Assembly: GCF_013393185.1 (NCBI RefSeq)
Contig: NZ_QJQX01000037.1
Location: forward strand, 186,001 to 250,000
DNA length: 64,000 nt
Direction: 5' to 3'
Source of the DNA: Sphingobium lactosutens
GTDB lineage: Bacteria; Pseudomonadota; Alphaproteobacteria; Sphingomonadales; Sphingomonadaceae
The notes beneath the pieces were generated by a model. It had not been told where the DNA came from and did not search any database. It was given only the letters and a program-made list of their open reading frames with translations. Of this stretch, positions 24,907 through 33,979 are shown piece by piece. Within the stretch, counting starts at the first letter, position 1, and every line of letters begins with the position of its first letter. A program made the position numbers and the translations under genes.

Positions 24907-26385
24907 TTACCAGGTGACGATCTTCACCCGCTGCCCCGGTCGCAGCACCGCATTGTCGCTCAGCGCATTGATCGTCAGGAACCGCTCCAGCGGAAAGTCG
25001 CTATAGGCCATGCGCTTCGCCAGCGACTGGACGGTGTCGCCGGGCTTGACGGTCAGCACCTGCACGCGGCGCGGCTTGATCGCAGCCGCCTCCTGCGCCG
25101 ACAGGGGCTTGAGCGACTCCACCATCGAGGTGAAGGGGCCGACGCCCTGCCCGGCCGGTGTCAGCAGCAGGAAATGATAGGCCTTCCCGCCCCCGAAATC
25201 ATAAGCGAAGACGGTCGCATCGACCTGGCTCGACTTGCTGGACGCGCGCACCGTGCGCCATGCGGCCGGCAGGCCGTTGATGGTCGTGCGACTGACCTCT
25301 CCCGCCGGGACGCCGCCATTCCCTCCGCCAAGCTTGGCGAACACGCTGTTGATATAAGTCGCCAGATTGCCCGAATAGGGGGCCGCGCCGAACTGCGCCT
25401 GCCCGCCCGACCCGGTGATCGACACCGCGTCCGTGCCATTTTCCATGCCGAAGCCGCTGGGTGCGGCGAAGCTGAGGCGCAGGTCGGGATGCAGGAACCG
25501 GCTGCCGTCGATCACGCCCTGCTTGGGATCATCGCCATAAAGGACGCCGTTCAGCGCATTGAGGAAGGCATCGCGGTTGCGCACCGTGCTGGTGACGCGA
25601 GTTGCTTCGGCCGCCCGCGCCGCCCGGTCGACGCGCGAAGCGGGATCGGGGTGGGTGCTCGCCCATTCGGGCATGGATCGCGCGTTGCCCGCCACCTGCG
25701 AATCGAGATCGCTCTGCGCCGCCAGCGAGGCGAGCATGTCCGACAGCGCACGTGGATCATAGCCGCCCGACGCCAGATAGCGGATGCCCAGATCGTCCGC
25801 CTCATATTCCTGGCTGCGCGAGAATTTGAGGGTGAGCAACTGGCTGCCCGTGCCGATCCCCTTCTGCACCAGTCCGGCAAGGCCCGAATCGCCCAGTAAG
25901 GCTCCCGCCAGCGCGCCCAGCAGCGCGCCGCCGATCGCATTGCGCTGCGCCGCCTGCTGGCGCCGCTGGCCATGCTGGGCCGCGACATGGCCGACTTCAT
26001 GCCCCAGCACGCCCGCCAGTTCGGCCTCGTCATTCATCAACGCCATCAACTGGCGCGTGACATAGACATAGCCACCGGGGATCGCGAAGGCGTTGTTGAC
26101 CGGGCTGTTGAGCAGGGTGACGGTAAAATCGCCCTGCGCGTTGGACAGGCCGGACTGGACCGCAATCCGTCGTCCAACCCCCTCGACATATTTCGCTTGC
26201 GCGCCCGCATAGGCGCCGCCGAATTCCTTGAGCAATTCGGGATGCTGTTTGGCGCCGCTCGCCTTGTCCTGCTGGCTGATCGAGGACACCGTGCGTATCG
26301 CCCGCTGCTGCCCGATCACCGCCGGTGCAGCCAGCGCAACCGCCAGCGCCGCCCCCGTGCAGCCCAGCGACATCTTCCAGTTCAT
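24907..26385 (-). CDS. M48 family metalloprotease with C-terminal LysM domain
   Basis: Periplasmic zinc protease of the BepA/YfgC kind, which cleans up misassembled outer-membrane proteins in other bacteria. 492 residues. Signal peptide about 1-25 (ALAVALAAPAVIGQ). The zinc site HEVGHVAAQH (HExxH) is near residue 125 and the third ligand is in SRSQEYEADDLGIRYL. A middle domain of unknown type follows, and a LysM repeat at the C terminus (LTVKPGDTVQSLAKRM ... LRPGQRVKIV) likely binds peptidoglycan. It has LysM in place of the TPR region of BepA. Confidence 0.9.
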   Translation of the reverse strand: MNWKMSLGCTGAALAVALAAPAVIGQQRAIRTVSSISQQDKASGAKQHPELLKEFGGAYAGAQAKYVEGVGRRIAVQSGLSNAQGDFTVTLLNSPVNNAFAIPGGYVYVTRQLMALMNDEAELAGVLGHEVGHVAAQHGQRRQQAAQRNAIGGALLGALAGALLGDSGLAGLVQKGIGTGSQLLTLKFSRSQEYEADDLGIRYLASGGYDPRALSDMLASLAAQSDLDSQVAGNARSMPEWASTHPDPASRVDRAARAAEATRVTSTVRNRDAFLNALNGVLYGDDPKQGVIDGSRFLHPDLRLSFAAPSGFGMENGTDAVSITGSGGQAQFGAAPYSGNLATYINSVFAKLGGGNGGVPAGEVSRTTINGLPAAWRTVRASSKSSQVDATVFAYDFGGGKAYHFLLLTPAGQGVGPFTSMVESLKPLSAQEAAAIKPRRVQVLTVKPGDTVQSLAKRMAYSDFPLERFLTINALSDNAVLRPGQRVKIVTW

Positions 26386-26511
26386 AAACCCTCATCCTCC
26401 GCCGTTACCGCCACGTAACGAACGATCATGGCGGCGCGTTCCCGGAAAAGCGAGCGCCGAACCGTCAGCCTGGGGCCTTTTCGGCCGGATCAAGCCGTCC
26501 GACCGACGGAA

Positions 26512-27456
26512 TCAGGCACCGATGGCGAGGAACTTGTCGGCACGATCGGTACGCAGCGCCTGCGCGCTCAACCCGTCGAGCGCATTCAATTCCGCCTCGA
26601 TCGCCGCCCCCAGATTGGCGATGGCCTGTACCGGCTCGCGATGGGCGCCGCCCACCGGCTCAGCCACGATGTGATCGATCACGCCCAGCTTCTTGAGATG
26701 CTGTGCGCTCACCTGCATGGCCGTCGCGGCGTCGCTCGCCTTGTCGGCGGTGCGCCACAGGATCGAGGCGCAGCCTTCGGGCGAGATCACCGAATAGACG
26801 GCATGCTCGAACATCAGCACGCGATTCGCCGCAGCCAGCGCAATCGCCCCGCCGGAGCCGCCCTCGCCCACTACCGCCGCCACCATCGGCACGCCCAGCG
26901 CCAGACAGGCTTCGGTCGACCGGGCGATCGCTTCGGCCTGGCCGCGCTCTTCCGCCTGCACGCCGGGGAAGGCGCCCGACGTATCGACCAGCGTCACCAC
27001 CGGCAGGCCGAAGCGATCGGCCAGTTCCATCAGGCGGATCGCCTTGCGATAGCCCTCCGGCTTCGCCATGCCGAAATTGTGGCGCACGCGGCTGGCGGTA
27101 TCGTCGCCCTTTTCATGGCCGATCACCATGACTTTTCGGTCGCCCAGCGTCGCGAAGCCGCCGATGATCGCCTGATCGTCGGCAAAGGCGCGGTCGCCGG
27201 CCAGCGGCATGAAATTGTCGAACATGCCCGCGACATAGTCCTTGAAATGCGGACGGTCGGGGTGCCGCGCAACCTGGGTCTTCTGCCAGGGCGTCAGCTT
27301 CGCATAAGTGTCGGTCAGCAGCTTGGCCGCGCGCTGTTCCAGCGTCGCGATTTCGCCGTCGATGTTGATGTCGCCCACGCTGGCGGTGGCGCGCAATTCG
27401 ACGATGCGCGCTTCCAGCTCCGCGATCGGCTTTTCAAATTCCAGAAAGCTTACCAT
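26512..27456 (-). CDS. accA: Acetyl-CoA carboxylase carboxyltransferase alpha subunit
   Basis: Transfers the carboxyl group from biotin to acetyl-CoA, making malonyl-CoA for fatty acid synthesis; works with AccD, AccB and AccC (not in this window). 314 residues. N-terminal [15 protein letters not shown] is the family start; [34 protein letters not shown] and [20 protein letters not shown] mark the crotonase-fold core. Start ATG ending at 27456. It follows xerD by 11 bases on the same strand, so the two are probably co-transcribed. Confidence 0.97.
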   Translation of the reverse strand: MVSFLEFEKPIAELEARIVELRATASVGDINIDGEIATLEQRAAKLLTDTYAKLTPWQKTQVARHPDRPHFKDYVAGMFDNFMPLAGDRAFADDQAIIGGFATLGDRKVMVIGHEKGDDTASRVRHNFGMAKPEGYRKAIRLMELADRFGLPVVTLVDTSGAFPGVQAEERGQAEAIARSTEACLALGVPMVAAVVGEGGSGGAIALAAANRVLMFEHAVYSVISPEGCASILWRTADKASDAATAMQVSAQHLKKLGVIDHIVAEPVGGAHREPVQAIANLGAAIEAELNALDGLSAQALRTDRADKFLAIGA

Positions 27457-27467
27457 GGCGCAAGGCG

Positions 27468-28400
27468 TTAGGGCGATGGCGCGTCGCCGTCAACGCGGTG
27501 ATGCGGTATCTTGGCCTGCATCGTGGCCAGCGGATGCCGTTGATTGACCAGTTCGACCAGTCGCCGGCTGTCGACATGGGTATAGATCTGCGTCGTCCCG
27601 ATATCGGCATGGCCCAGCATCGCCTGCAATGCGCGCAGGTCCGCTCCACCCTCCAGCAGGTGCGTGGCGAAGGCGTGGCGCAGCACATGGGGACTGACCC
27701 GTTCCGGCGCGATGCCGACGGCGGCGGCCAGCGCCTTCACCAGCTGATAGAGGCGGATGCGGCTCAGATGGCTCTTGCCCGACGGAAAGAGCCAGGCGCT
27801 GTCCCCCGGCACATGCGGCAGCCAGGCGGCGACGGCGGCGCGCGCGCGGTCGGAAATCGGCACCAGCCGTTCGCGCGCGCCCTTGCCCTTCAGGATCAGG
27901 AATGGCCGGTCATGCGCCAGCGCCCGGCGCGGCAGCGACACCAGTTCGGTCGCGCGCAGGCCCGAACCGTAGAGCAGCTCGATCAGCGCCGCCAGCCGCA
28001 GGTCGAGCGGTACGGGATGCTCGACGTCGATCCGCTCGGCGATCAGCGTGAAGAAACGATCGACCTCCGCAGTGGAGAGGATCTTGGGCAGCGGCCGGCG
28101 CGTTGTCGGACGCGGCAGGGCTGCGGAAGGATTGTCGGCACGCAGCCCTTCCTCCTCCAAAAAGCCGTAAAAAGCCCGCAACGCCGACGTCTTGCGCGCC
28201 ACCGAAGATGCCGCCAGTTCCGCCCAAGCCGTCGCCAGCGTGCCCAGCCCTTCCTTGGTCGCGCTGCAAAGCCCGCCCAGCAGCTCGCCCGCGCCGGCAA
28301 GGTCTGCACGATAGGCCAGCAGCGTGTTGCGCGACGCGCCGCGCTCCGCCGCCATCATTTCGAGGAAGCGGTCGACCAGGGCGGCGTCTTCCTGCCCCAT
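27468..28400 (-). CDS. xerD: Tyrosine recombinase XerD
   Basis: Site-specific recombinase that resolves chromosome dimers at dif with XerC. 310 residues. N-terminal SAM-like DNA-binding domain (1-105) and C-terminal catalytic domain with the full set: Arg in [12 protein letters not shown], Lys in [31 protein letters not shown] (HxxR), His in [14 protein letters not shown], and the tyrosine nucleophile in that last motif. XerD, rather than XerC, is suggested by the aroK/aroB neighbourhood common in alphaproteobacteria. Starts 2 bases after the stop of the secreted 606-residue protein. Confidence 0.9.
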   Translation of the reverse strand: MGQEDAALVDRFLEMMAAERGASRNTLLAYRADLAGAGELLGGLCSATKEGLGTLATAWAELAASSVARKTSALRAFYGFLEEEGLRADNPSAALPRPTTRRPLPKILSTAEVDRFFTLIAERIDVEHPVPLDLRLAALIELLYGSGLRATELVSLPRRALAHDRPFLILKGKGARERLVPISDRARAAVAAWLPHVPGDSAWLFPSGKSHLSRIRLYQLVKALAAAVGIAPERVSPHVLRHAFATHLLEGGADLRALQAMLGHADIGTTQIYTHVDSRRLVELVNQRHPLATMQAKIPHHRVDGDAPSP

Positions 28401-28402
28401 GG

Positions 28403-30223
28403 TCAGCCGCGGCTGATCGCCTCGGCCGCGATCATCCGCGCCTCGGGGTCCAGGCCGACCCGATGCAGCGCGGCCACGACATGATAGAGATGCGCGGCCG
28501 GCAGGCGGCTCCAGTCGCTACCCTGCATGCCCACGGCCGCCAGTAGCGCCACCGTCGCCTTCTCGCCCCGCTGCGCCGCCGTGCCGATGGCGCGCGCCCA
28601 GCGGCTGTTGGCGGCGAGCGTCACGCCATTATCCTGCGCCAGAGACGCGGCATCCTGCGGCGACAGGCGGGACAGGCCAGCCAGTGCGGCAATCAGCATC
28701 CGGCCCTTTTCCGCGCCCGCATCACTGACATAGGCCGACACGCGGCTGCTGTTGATCTCCACCACCGGGCTGGGCGCGCCGACCGCCAGCAAGCCCCAGA
28801 ATTGGGAGGCGCCCTCGCCATCGAGCTGGCCGATCGCCTGCGCCCAGCGGGCGGCGTTGCGGTCGTATCCGGCGGTCAGCATCGACGCGACGAGGTTCGA
28901 CGCATCCTGCGCCGACGCCTGCGCCACCGGCAAGGCCGCCGCGGCGCGGGCGGTCGCGATCAGGCCGACATAATCGGGCTTCGCCTCATCCTGCCACCAG
29001 CTGCGCATCCCGCCCAGCCGATCGCCCACGGTCGCGCCCGAATAGGCCGTGCGCAGCGCATCGACCTTGTCCGCGATATCGTTCGGGGCGTCGCCATCGG
29101 TGCCGATCTGGCCATAGAAACCGACCAGCGCCGCATTGGAAAAGACGCCCAGCCGTGCCGCGATATCGACGCCCGGCCGGCGGCGCACCGCCGTCAGCGC
29201 CGGCGCGCGCGCTTCCCAGGCGCGGACATGCTGTCCCACCGTAGCGTAGAGGTCATCGGGAATTTCGACATTCAGCGCCGTCGCCAAGCCAAAGCGCCAG
29301 GCGGTCAGGCGATCGACGCCATCCCATTCGATCTTGACCGATCGGCGGGCGTTGAAGCCGGTGCCGACGACCTTTTCCGCCAGTCGATAGTCAACGCCGC
29401 GCACCACGCCCTTGCGCTGCGCCTGGTTGAGCGCGCCGCTCGAAGTGCCCTGATCGCCCGACAGCGCGGGGCAGATCGCCCGTGTCATGTCCCAGCCCGG
29501 CTCCTTGCTGAACCGTAGCGCGCCGGCCGACAGCGGACACAGGCCCGCCGGATCGGCGGCCGCCAGATAGGTCTGCATCGCGATGGCGTAGAGGCGTGGG
29601 GAATACCGGTCCGGGTCGACGCTCTGCACCATCAGGCGCGCGCTGTCCGCCTCACCCATGCGCAGCAGCAGCCAGGCGCGTTCGGCCGCCCAGTCCGCCC
29701 CGTCGATATCGCGCGGCGTGTCGGTCGCGCTCAGCAGCGCCCGACGCAGCAGGATGGACGCCCAGCGCGACAGGATCGGCGCATGGGTTTCCTTCATCAG
29801 CGTGGCGAGGAACTTGCCCGACTGGTTGCCGAATGCGTCCGGCTCGAACCCGCGTGTTTGCGGCGTCAGCGGGCCGATCCGGTCGAGCGACCGGCGCGCC
29901 GTGTCGGGCAGGTCATATTTCGCCTTCTGCGCCGCCAGTTCTTCCGGCGTCAGTTCCTCTTCGGCCGCATTCTGCGCCGCCGCGATCGCCGTCAGGTCAG
30001 GCGGGGTCGCCGGGTTGAGCGGCTGCACCATCGGCACGGATGGCGATGCCGGGGTCGTCTGGGCGGGCCGCGACGGCTGCGGCGTCGGCGTCGGCGCTTC
30101 GGGCGCGTCGCCGAATCCGGGCGGCAGCAGCGATTCGGGCGCCTGCTGCGCCACCACGGGCAAGGTCAGGGCAAGCGCGAAGCTGCCCAGCGCCCATTTG
30201 GCATTCGCCCGCGACCAGCGCAT
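28403..30223 (-). CDS. Secreted alanine-rich protein of unknown function
   Basis: 606 residues; I recognise no family. Signal peptide about 1-26 (ALGSFALALTLPVVAQ), a Pro/Thr/Ser-rich linker at about 32-75, then a largely alpha-helical, Ala-rich body (about 95-606) that looks like a helical-repeat solenoid. Cys229 and Cys251 are a possible disulfide, consistent with a periplasmic location. It lies between a 62-residue membrane protein (5-base gap) and xerD (2-base gap), so all three and accA probably form one operon. Divergent from aroK. An envelope role is only inferred from signal peptide and context. Confidence 0.8.
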   Translation of the reverse strand: MRWSRANAKWALGSFALALTLPVVAQQAPESLLPPGFGDAPEAPTPTPQPSRPAQTTPASPSVPMVQPLNPATPPDLTAIAAAQNAAEEELTPEELAAQKAKYDLPDTARRSLDRIGPLTPQTRGFEPDAFGNQSGKFLATLMKETHAPILSRWASILLRRALLSATDTPRDIDGADWAAERAWLLLRMGEADSARLMVQSVDPDRYSPRLYAIAMQTYLAAADPAGLCPLSAGALRFSKEPGWDMTRAICPALSGDQGTSSGALNQAQRKGVVRGVDYRLAEKVVGTGFNARRSVKIEWDGVDRLTAWRFGLATALNVEIPDDLYATVGQHVRAWEARAPALTAVRRRPGVDIAARLGVFSNAALVGFYGQIGTDGDAPNDIADKVDALRTAYSGATVGDRLGGMRSWWQDEAKPDYVGLIATARAAAALPVAQASAQDASNLVASMLTAGYDRNAARWAQAIGQLDGEGASQFWGLLAVGAPSPVVEINSSRVSAYVSDAGAEKGRMLIAALAGLSRLSPQDAASLAQDNGVTLAANSRWARAIGTAAQRGEKATVALLAAVGMQGSDWSRLPAAHLYHVVAALHRVGLDPEARMIAAEAISRG

Positions 30224-30228
30224 CCGCC

Positions 30229-30417
30229 TTACTGACCCAGCTTCTCGGCGGGGATGATCTTTTCGACGCGCTGCTGCGGCTTTTCGCCGCCGCGCGACCA
30301 GAAAAAGGCGAGCAAAGCAGCGACAAGGATCACCAGGATGATCGGGACGAGAGGCAGCCGGCTGCCGCGGCGACGCGAACTGCCTTCGAAACTGCTGAAG
30401 TTGCGATTATTCTTCAT
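30229..30417 (-). CDS. Small single-span membrane protein
   Basis: 62 residues: a basic N terminus (MKNNRNFSSFEGSSRRRGSR), one membrane helix (LPLVPIILVILVAALLAFFW, about 21-40), and a charged periplasmic tail (RGGEKPQQRVEKIIPAEKLG). Start is ATG ending at 30417; the frame upstream runs antisense through aroK and is not coding. Five bases separate its stop from the start of the secreted 606-residue protein, which suggests the two work together. It is the first gene of the operon and is divergent from aroK (111 bases apart). Confidence 0.75.
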   Translation of the reverse strand: MKNNRNFSSFEGSSRRRGSRLPLVPIILVILVAALLAFFWSRGGEKPQQRVEKIIPAEKLGQ

Positions 30418-30528
30418 AGGTCTTTGACTTGGCTTTCCGGGGCTTGGCTTTCCGGGCCTGAAAGGCCGGGTGACAAAGAAAAGATGCGATTTGCCTCTGT
30501 GACGGCTGGCTGTATAGCCCCCCTCGCC

Positions 30529-31077
30529 ATGCAGCGAAACAGCAAAATCCCGGAGAGCCAGGCCAGGCGTGGTCCCATCGTATTGGTGGGCATGATGGGC
30601 GTGGGCAAATCGACCGTCGGCCGCCGCCTTGCGGCGCGGCTGGGCCTTAGCTTCGTCGACGCCGACGAGGAGATCGAAAAGGCCGCCGGCATGACCGTGG
30701 CGGAGATTTTCGAACGCTATGGGGAATCCTATTTCCGCGACGGCGAGCGCCGCGTAATCGCTCGTCTGATGGACGGCGCGCCCAAGGTGATCGCGACCGG
30801 CGGCGGCGCCTTCATGCAGGATGAGACGCGCAAGCTGATCCTGGAGCAGGCGACCGCCATCTGGCTGGACGCCGATATCGACATATTGGTCGACCGCGTC
30901 GGCCGCCGGGAAAGCCGGCCGCTGCTGAAGAACCGCGATCCGCGCGTCGTGCTGACCGAACTGGCGGCGGTGCGCAACCCGATCTACGCGCTCGCCCCCA
31001 TTCATGTGAAGAGCATCGCCGCACCGCATGAAGTCGCGGTCGAGCGCATCATGGAGCAATTGACGGCATGGCATTAG
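30529..31077 (+). CDS. aroK: Shikimate kinase
   Basis: Phosphorylates shikimate in aromatic amino acid synthesis. 182 residues. Walker A GMMGVGKSTVGRRLA (about 21-35), shikimate-binding FVDADEEIE, the FRDGERRV motif and GGGAF. Start ATG 30529 (MQRNSKIPESQ). The last 10 bases overlap aroB: the aroB ATG lies inside the aroK end, so they are translationally coupled. Confidence 0.96.
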   Translation: MQRNSKIPESQARRGPIVLVGMMGVGKSTVGRRLAARLGLSFVDADEEIEKAAGMTVAEIFERYGESYFRDGERRVIARLMDGAPKVIATGGGAFMQDETRKLILEQATAIWLDADIDILVDRVGRRESRPLLKNRDPRVVLTELAAVRNPIYALAPIHVKSIAAPHEVAVERIMEQLTAWH

Positions 31078-32174
31078 TCCGCGTCGCGCTGGACGCGCGC
31101 AGTTACGATATCGTCATCGAACAGGGCGCGCTCGATCGCGCGGGCGAAACGCTGCGCGGCTTTGCGCGCAAGGGCCGGCTGGTGGTCGTCACCGACGCCA
31201 ATGTCGCCGCGACCCAGCTACCCCGCCTCGAAGCCAGCCTGCGCGCCGCCAATGTCGCGGTCGAACCCATCATCCTGCCGCCGGGCGAGCAGACCAAGAG
31301 CTGGCGGCATCTGGAGCAACTGCTCGACGCGCTGCTGGCCCAAGAGATCGAGCGCGGCGACCATATCGTCGCGCTGGGCGGCGGCGTGATCGGCGATCTG
31401 GTCGGCTTCGCCGCCTCGATCCTGAAGCGTGGCTGCCATTTCGTCCAGGTGCCGACCACCCTGCTGGCGCAGGTCGATTCGTCGGTCGGCGGCAAGACGG
31501 CGATCAACGCGAAAGCCGGCAAGAATCTGATCGGCGCCTTCTACCAGCCCAGCCTCGTCCTCATCGACCCGTCGACGCTCGACAGCCTGCCGCCGCGCGA
31601 AACCCGTGCCGGCTATGCGGAGGTTGTCAAATATGGCCTGATCGACGATCCCGCTTTCTTCGGCTGGTGCGAGGCGAATGCCGACGCGCTGCTGGCGGGC
31701 GACCCGGACGCGCGCACCTATGCGATCGAACACAGCGTCAGCGCCAAGGCGGCGATCGTCGCCGATGACGAGCGCGAGACGTCGGGCCGCCGCGCGCTGC
31801 TCAACCTCGGCCATACCTTCGGCCACGCGCTGGAGGCCGACACCGGCTTTTCCGACACGCTGCTCCATGGCGAGGGCGTCGCGGCGGGCATGGCGCTCGC
31901 CTTCCGCTATTCGGCGCGGCTTGGCCTGTGCCCCGTGGAGGATGCCGAGCGCGTCACCGCCCATCTCAAGGCCGTGGGCCTGCCCCACGACCTCGCCACC
32001 GCCCATGTGACTGCCGACGGTACGGCGCTGGTCGGCCATATGCTGCACGACAAGAAGATGGCGGCGGGCACCCTCCCCTTCCTCCTGGCGCGCGGCATCG
32101 GCCAGACCTTCCTGTCGAAGGATGTGGTGCTGGACGATGTGGCGGCGTTTCTGGATGAGGAACGGGCGGGCTGA
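31068..32174 (+). CDS. aroB: 3-dehydroquinate synthase
   Basis: Cyclises DAHP to 3-dehydroquinate, the second step of the shikimate pathway; NAD and metal dependent. 368 residues. NAD-binding ALGGGVIGDLVGFAAS (about 102-117), QVDSSVGGKTAIN, AGYAEVVKYGLI and the metal ligands in LNLGHTFGHALE (His) and LLHGEGVAAGMALA (His). Starts at ATG 31068 inside the end of aroK. A six-base-arm inverted repeat at 32198-32218 follows the stop and may be its terminator. Confidence 0.97.
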   Translation: MALVRVALDARSYDIVIEQGALDRAGETLRGFARKGRLVVVTDANVAATQLPRLEASLRAANVAVEPIILPPGEQTKSWRHLEQLLDALLAQEIERGDHIVALGGGVIGDLVGFAASILKRGCHFVQVPTTLLAQVDSSVGGKTAINAKAGKNLIGAFYQPSLVLIDPSTLDSLPPRETRAGYAEVVKYGLIDDPAFFGWCEANADALLAGDPDARTYAIEHSVSAKAAIVADDERETSGRRALLNLGHTFGHALEADTGFSDTLLHGEGVAAGMALAFRYSARLGLCPVEDAERVTAHLKAVGLPHDLATAHVTADGTALVGHMLHDKKMAAGTLPFLLARGIGQTFLSKDVVLDDVAAFLDEERAG

Positions 32175-32582
32175 GGTCTGCGACGGGTGGTTAGGCGACG
32201 GTCTGATATCAGGACCGTTTCTGACCTTAGCTGACATTCCCGTCATAACGGTGATTTCAGCAAATCGAGACGTTGATGGATCGGTAGTGGTGTCGGCATC
32301 CACCGCGATCACGTCAACATCGTGTGCCTGTGCCAAATGCCGCACCCGCTCGATAAGCGCCACGATGTCACCTGCTGAGTTTGGGACGGGCAGTTTCGGA
32401 TACAGAAATCCGCCCTCTCCATCATCGAGATTTACCCCCTGCAATTTACGCAATTCATCGGCAAGCGCATCAAGGTTCTGAGGTGCTGCCGCAAGATAAA
32501 ACGTCAACCACATATTGGGTGCGTCAAATCCCGGTTCGGACTGAATGTTTGCTATTCGCTGTTCGATATCGGCGACGCTCAT
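32175..32582 (-). CDS. RraB-like small protein; 3' end unresolved
   Basis: The well-supported part is about 110 residues from the ATG ending at 32582: MWLTFYLAAAPQNLDALADE and DIVALIERVRHLAQAHDVDV resemble the two halves of RraB, a protein inhibitor of RNase E. No stop follows: the frame stays open through the whole antisense strand of aroB to 31218 (454 codons). The tail past about residue 115 has no family likeness, so the gene has probably lost its original 3' end by frameshift or deletion; shifting one frame gives a stop almost at once. AT-richer than its neighbours. RraB assignment is tentative. Confidence 0.45.
32198..32218. terminator. Inverted repeat after aroB
   Basis: ACGGTC (32198-32203) and GACCGT (32213-32218) flank TGATATCAG; TT follows on the plus strand. 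A weak terminator candidate for aroB, or a relic at the edge of the AT-richer patch. Confidence 0.35.
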
Positions 32583-32661
32583 GGCTCTAGCTTTATCCCA
32601 TTTTCGACAGTGAGCTAACAGAGATCGGCAATGGCAATTTCATGCTATGGTCGATGGCCGA

Positions 32662-32985
32662 CTATATCATCATCCGTCCGCCCCACGCGAAAGCGACAGC
32701 ATAGAAGGACAAGGCGACGAGGAGAAAGGCCGCTTTCGATAGACGGCTAGGGCGGGTTTCTGCCTTCGAGGCAACCCATGTGTACCATGCCCCTGACGCC
32801 AGCAGAAACCATGCAGCGACCAGTGCGGCAGCAGCGATCTGGGTCTGCCAACCTCGCTCTGAAGCAGTGATCCATAGGATGCCGATATAGGCGAGGAATG
32901 ACGCCGGGAAGAGCAGCGCAACATAAACTGACCAGCTTCCCATTAGCCAATGGCGTGGCGACGGCTCAGAGGTTGGACTCTTCAT
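32662..32985 (-). CDS. Small membrane protein, function unknown
   Basis: 107 residues from the ATG ending at 32985 (MKSPTSEPSP); a longer reading to 33030 is possible but starts with a less likely N terminus. Three hydrophobic helices: WSVYVALLFPASFLAYIGIL, AAAALVAAWFLLASGAWYTW and AAFLLVALSFYAVAFAW. I recognise no family. Codon use is AT-richer than the flanking core genes, as with the RraB-like gene beside it. The two may have been acquired together. Confidence 0.6.
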   Translation of the reverse strand: MKSPTSEPSPRHWLMGSWSVYVALLFPASFLAYIGILWITASERGWQTQIAAAALVAAWFLLASGAWYTWVASKAETRPSRLSKAAFLLVALSFYAVAFAWGGRMMI

Positions 32986-33086
32986 ATCCCGACTATCGAT
33001 GATCAGACCAATGTCTGCAATCGGGATCATTTTGAAGTATGTAGAACGGCAAGGAATGGTCGATAACCGCCACGGCCCAGACCAAC

Positions 33087-33112
33087 AAAAAGGGCGCCCT
33101 TGGGCGCCCTTT
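33087..33112 (-). terminator. Intrinsic terminator of rpmE
   Basis: On the minus strand AAAGGGCGCCC and GGGCGCCCTTT form a stem of 11 pairs with a 2-base loop, followed by TTTTT. It lies 25 bases past the rpmE stop and is near-symmetric, so it could also act on the other strand. Confidence 0.85.
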
Positions 33113-33136
33113 CCGTTCGTACCATTTCCGGTGCGA

Positions 33137-33361
33137 TTACTTCTTCAGCGTCAGGCCGCCGAAACGCTTGTTGAAGCGCGCCACCTGACCGCCGGTGTCC
33201 AGCTGGCGGTTGCCGCCCGTCCAGGCCGGGTGCGACTTGGGGTCGATGTCGAGCGCCAGCGTGTCGCCTTCCTTGCCCCAGGTCGAGCGGGTCTGGAAGG
33301 TCGTGCCGTCGGTCATCTGGACGGTGATCAGGTGGTAGTCGGGGTGGGTATTGGCCTTCAT
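33137..33361 (-). CDS. rpmE: 50S ribosomal protein L31
   Basis: Component of the large ribosomal subunit and the intersubunit bridge. 74 residues; [20 protein letters not shown] and [13 protein letters not shown] sequence ([19 protein letters not shown]) match bacterial L31. It has no CxxC zinc pair, so it is the zinc-independent (C-minus) type. AAAGGAG stands 9 bases before the start. A GC-rich hairpin lies right before the ribosome site (33381-33399). Confidence 0.96.
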   Translation of the reverse strand: MKANTHPDYHLITVQMTDGTTFQTRSTWGKEGDTLALDIDPKSHPAWTGGNRQLDTGGQVARFNKRFGGLTLKK

Positions 33362-33380
33362 GGCGATATGCTCCTTTGAT

Positions 33381-33399
33381 GGCCGGTTTCCGACCGGCC
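33381..33399 (-). promoter_or_regulatory. Leader hairpin before the rpmE ribosome site
   Basis: GGCCGGT (33381-33387), TTCCG, ACCGGCC (33393-33399) gives a perfect 7-bp GC-rich stem with a 5-base loop, 3 bases upstream of the AAAGGAG ribosome site. It may regulate L31 translation, in the way r-protein leaders do, but could also be a stability hairpin. Confidence 0.4.
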
Positions 33400-33416
33400 G
33401 GATGCGGTAAAATACG

Positions 33417-33448
33417 AAGGCGCGCCGTTAGCGGGTTCGGCGCGCCTT
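33417..33448 (-). terminator. Hairpin after fabZ
   Basis: AAGGCGCGCC (33417-33426... read on plus) pairs with GGCGCGCCTT (33439-33448) across a 12-base loop. On the minus strand it follows fabZ by about 50 bases; the U-tract is weak (CGTATTTT). Probable end of the bamA-skp-fabZ transcript. Confidence 0.55.
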
Positions 33449-33497
33449 TGCAAGAATAAAGCCGTCGCATCGCGATCCGCGACGCGACGGCAGGATA

Positions 33498-33974
33498 TCA
33501 ATCCTTCGGCGGATCGGTGATCATGGCGACGAAATTGGCTTCCGACGCCAGCTTGCCGTCGATCATCGCCTTGCCGCTGAACTTGCAGATGGCACCGCGA
33601 TTCTGCGTTACCTCGACATGCAGGTCGAGCAGGCATCCCGGCTCCACCGGCGAACGGAACTTCGCGCCGTCGATGCTCATGAAATAGACGAGCTTGCCGC
33701 TGTCGGCGAGGTTCATCGATTCCACCGCCAGCACGCCGGCGGCCTGCGCCATCGCCTCGACGATCAGTACGCCGGGCATGATCGGCCGGGTGGGGAAATG
33801 CCCCTGGAAGAAAGGCTCGTTCACCGACACCGCCTTGATCGCGTGGATCGACTGGTTGGGCACCAGCGACACCACACGGTCGATCAGCAGCATCGGGTAA
33901 CGGTGCGGCAGCGCAGCCATGACCCGACGGATATCCATCGGGCCACGGGCGGTCGATTCAGTCTCGGCCGTCAT
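33498..33974 (-). CDS. fabZ: 3-hydroxyacyl-ACP dehydratase FabZ
   Basis: Dehydrates 3-hydroxyacyl-ACP in fatty acid elongation. 158 residues, hotdog fold. [14 protein letters not shown] is the family N terminus; the catalytic pair is in [20 protein letters not shown] (His in GHFP, Glu in VEAMAQ). Start ATG ending at 33974, 5 bases after the skp stop. In LPS-producing relatives lpxD would lie just before it and lpxA just after; both are missing here. Confidence 0.97.
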   Translation of the reverse strand: MTAETESTARGPMDIRRVMAALPHRYPMLLIDRVVSLVPNQSIHAIKAVSVNEPFFQGHFPTRPIMPGVLIVEAMAQAAGVLAVESMNLADSGKLVYFMSIDGAKFRSPVEPGCLLDLHVEVTQNRGAICKFSGKAMIDGKLASEANFVAMITDPPKD

Positions 33975-33979
33975 TCGGA

